DNA from: Thermoleophilia bacterium
GTDB taxonomy: Bacteria; Actinomycetota; Thermoleophilia; Gaiellales; Gaiellaceae
Direction: 5' to 3'
Assembly: GCA_025936595.1 (NCBI GenBank)
Contig: JAICTB010000017.1
Span: 1-16,192, forward strand
DNA length: 16,192 bases
Below are positions 15,038 through 16,192 of the stretch, one piece after another. How positions within the stretch are numbered: the stretch's first letter is position 1; every line of letters begins with the position of its first letter. Under the pieces are notes generated by a model, which had not been told where the DNA came from, did no database searches, and saw only the letters and a list, made by a program, of their open reading frames with translations. The position numbers and the translations under genes are program-made.

Positions 15038-15834
15038 AAAGTTTCCCGGTAAAGGTCGTTTCGGGACATGTCCGTGAGCCGCGCAACGACTTCGGCGGCG
15101 ATACGCCTCGGCGTGCCCGCGGCGACGAGGTCGGCCATGGCCGCATGTGCTCCGGCCGGATCGGCCACGTCCGAGCCGGCACCTACCACGAGCGTGACCT
15201 CGCCCCTGGGCGCGTCCGCGAACCGCTCGGCGAGCTCCACGGCTGAACCGCGCGCGATCTCCTCGAACCGCTTCGTCAGCTCCCGGCAGACCGCGACCTC
15301 GCGCGCCGAGTCGAATGCTGCGAGCGACCGGAGCGAGGCGCCCACGCGTTGCGCCGACTCGAACGCGACGACCGGCATCCCCCACCCGGCCGTCTCGCGC
15401 CAGAGCGCGGCGAGCTCGCCGGCCTTCCGCGGCAAGAACCCGACAAATGCATACCGGCCGCCCCCGAGGCCGCTCGCGACGAGCGCCGTCTCGACCGCCG
15501 ACGGCCCCGGCAGGACCGTCACCGCGACGCCCGCGTCGAGCGCCGCGCGGACAATGCGCGCACCCGGGTCGGAGACGGCGGGCATGCCTGCGTCCGTGAC
15601 GAGCGCCATCCGCTCGCCCGCGACGAGCCGTGGCAGGAGCTCCGCGACCCGCCCCGCCTCGTTGTGCTCGTGGTAGGAGAGAAGACGCGCGCGGATCCCG
15701 TGCCGCTCGAGCAGCCCGCGCGTGTGGCGGGTGTCCTCGGCGAGCACGACATCAGCGTTCCGCAGCTCGTCGAGCACGCGCAGCGTCACGTCGTCGAGGT
15801 TCCCGATCGGCGTCGCGCAGACGGCGAGAGGCAC
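15034..15834 (-). CDS. rsmI: 16S rRNA (cytidine1402-2'-O)-methyltransferase RsmI
   Basis: RsmI methylates the 2'-O of C1402 in the decoding centre of 16S rRNA using SAM. The 266-residue protein is a tetrapyrrole-methylase-fold enzyme with the family landmarks ATPIGNL (7-13), LAEDTRHT (31-38), VTDAGMPAVSDPG (79-91), LPGPSA (108-113) and FVGFLPRK (130-137). The length is near the family norm (about 275-290). The start is GTG at 15834 because it gives the canonical MPLAVCATPIGNL and because GGAG lies 9 bases upstream. The frame stays open to 15969, but that part lies in the inverted-repeat element. The GTG uses the G of the CTAG bordering that element, and the Shine-Dalgarno sequence lies inside the element's terminal repeat. 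The M23 gene follows 94 bases downstream. RsmI is also near metG in M. tuberculosis. Confidence 0.95.
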   Translation of the reverse strand: MPLAVCATPIGNLDDVTLRVLDELRNADVVLAEDTRHTRGLLERHGIRARLLSYHEHNEAGRVAELLPRLVAGERMALVTDAGMPAVSDPGARIVRAALDAGVAVTVLPGPSAVETALVASGLGGGRYAFVGFLPRKAGELAALWRETAGWGMPVVAFESAQRVGASLRSLAAFDSAREVAVCRELTKRFEEIARGSAVELAERFADAPRGEVTLVVGAGSDVADPAGAHAAMADLVAAGTPRRIAAEVVARLTDMSRNDLYRETL

Positions 15835-16001
15835 TAGTGGTTGCTCCGGGAAGTTCGATGTGGATTGGCCGAGCGAAAACCGAGCAGCGCAAGCACGCAG
15901 GGAGCCTCGATAGCCGAAGCTATCGAGGCGACCGAGGACGCGGCGCTGCGACGCGTGTGCAGCCGGCAAAGACGTCGCGAACTACCCGGAGCGGCCACTA
16001 G
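15834..16001. mobile_element. MITE-like palindromic element with CTAG flanks between the ROK gene and rsmI
   Basis: The body is 15838-15997 (160 bases). Its ends are inverted repeats: TGGTTGCTCCGGGAAGTTCG (15838-15857) against the complement of 15978-15997, matching at 17 of 20 positions. CTAG flanks both sides (15834-15837 and 15998-16001), as expected of a 4-base target duplication, although CTAG is itself palindromic. The centre is a perfect 11-bp hairpin, GCCTCGATAGC / GCTATCGAGGC, around a CGAA loop (15904-15929), within one base of the midpoint. The arms between are diverged but still alike. No transposase is present. It could be a non-autonomous element (MITE) or a REP-like palindrome. 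The rsmI ribosome-binding site lies within it. Confidence 0.65.
15904..15929. repeat. Perfect 11-bp hairpin at the centre of the palindromic element
   Basis: GCCTCGATAGC (15904-15914) and GCTATCGAGGC (15919-15929) pair perfectly around the loop CGAA. No T-run follows on either strand, so this is not a standard intrinsic terminator. In RNA it would nucleate folding of the whole element. Confidence 0.9.
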
Positions 16002-16192
16002 ACATCCTCGAAGGCGATCAGCCCTGCACCGATCAGCCCCGACTCGGCTCCGAGGGCGTCGCGGTCGTTCTCGTGCATCTGCCCCGACGGGGCGAGCGCC
16101 TCGGTCAGCACCGCGAGCCGTGCGGCGGGGACGAGCTCGTCGAACGCCGCGATGCCGTAGCCGCCGCCGACCACGCAGCGCGTGGAGCCGAA
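15998..16192 (-). CDS. ROK-family sugar kinase (glucokinase-like), C-terminal 64 residues
   Basis: Only the C-terminal end is in the window; the start lies beyond 16192. The visible residues include CVVGGGYGIAAFDEL (6-20) and end RDALGAESGLIGAGLIAFEDV. A glycine-rich VVGGG strand followed by a terminal ALG-x-x-x-GLIGA-x-L helix is the standard ending of ROK kinases. Most are glucokinases or N-acetylsugar kinases, and the substrate cannot be read from this part. ROK zinc-binding cysteines lie upstream and cannot be checked. The stop codon TAG (16000-15998) is formed by the CTAG at the border of the inverted-repeat element, so the last codons touch the element directly. The gene is probably co-transcribed with rsmI. 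Confidence 0.8.
   Translation of the reverse strand, partial: FGSTRCVVGGGYGIAAFDELVPAARLAVLTEALAPSGQMHENDRDALGAESGLIGAGLIAFEDV

Noticed and set aside
15904..15929. Intrinsic terminator between the ROK gene and rsmI
   Set aside because: The hairpin is perfect, but no T-run follows on either strand, and it is centred within a larger palindrome.
15835..15969. N-terminal extension of RsmI using the open frame up to 15969
   Set aside because: The extension lies inside the palindromic element and has no family similarity; GTG at 15834 has a Shine-Dalgarno sequence and gives the canonical N-terminus.
15630..16001. Plus-strand open frame running through rsmI antisense and the palindromic element
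   Set aside because: It combines an rsmI shadow with repeat sequence and has no ribosome-binding site. A short peptide encoded by the element itself seems unlikely.

Overview
The window is a dense, very GC-rich piece of bacterial chromosome. Every gene I can support lies on the minus strand, so the biological reading order runs from base 16192 down to base 1. The gene set and order (rsmI, metG, tatD, rsmA/ksgA, ispE, glmU, prs, rplY/ctc, pth, mfd) match a block that I know from Mycobacterium tuberculosis (metS-tatD-rpfB-ksgA-ispE ... pth-rplY-lpqT-prsA-glmU ... mfd). The organism is therefore almost certainly an actinobacterium. The Ala/Arg-rich proteins, the absence of rpfB and the different accessory genes suggest a deep branch such as Thermoleophilia (Gaiellales or Solirubrobacterales), but that placement is an inference.

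Layout in transcription order. (1) 15998-16192: C-terminus of a ROK-family sugar kinase. (2) 15834-16001: an approximately 160-bp, nearly symmetrical inverted-repeat element bounded by CTAG on both sides. It sits exactly between the stop codon of the ROK gene and the start codon of the next gene. (3) 15034-15834: rsmI. (4) 13584-14939: a secreted, C-terminally anchored M23-like protein with its own good promoter. Its reading frame runs 176 bases into metG. (5) 10771-13759: metG, tatD and rsmA, followed by ispE (9971-10774), each joined to the next by a 4-base stop/start overlap. (6) 9608-9964: a small membrane protein. (7) 9503-9573: tRNA-Gln(TTG). (8) 8160-9497 glmU and 7124-8185 prs, which overlap. 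(9) 7113-6109: a polytopic, GT-C-like membrane protein. (10) 6087-4775: rplY and pth, 2 bases apart. (11) 4774-4536: a long leader before an NlpC/P60 peptidase gene (4062-4535). (12) 807-4010: mfd. (13) 1-793: a PpiC/SurA-type lipoprotein foldase that runs off the window.

Most genes serve translation and its quality control (tRNA charging, 16S rRNA methylation by RsmI and RsmA, ribosomal protein L25, peptidyl-tRNA hydrolase, tRNA-Gln), precursor supply (PRPP, UDP-GlcNAc, isoprenoids) and transcription-coupled repair. Cell-envelope genes (M23, NlpC/P60, GlmU, GT-C-like protein, PpiC lipoprotein) are interspersed. No stretch longer than 300 bases lacks a gene. The largest gene-free stretches are 4536-4774 (239 bases) and 15835-15997 (163 bases).

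The most interesting observation is the palindromic element at 15838-15997. Removing it together with one CTAG copy would restore a TAGTG stop/start junction between the ROK kinase gene and rsmI. This suggests a small transposable element inserted into a coupled gene pair, and the element now supplies the rsmI ribosome-binding site.
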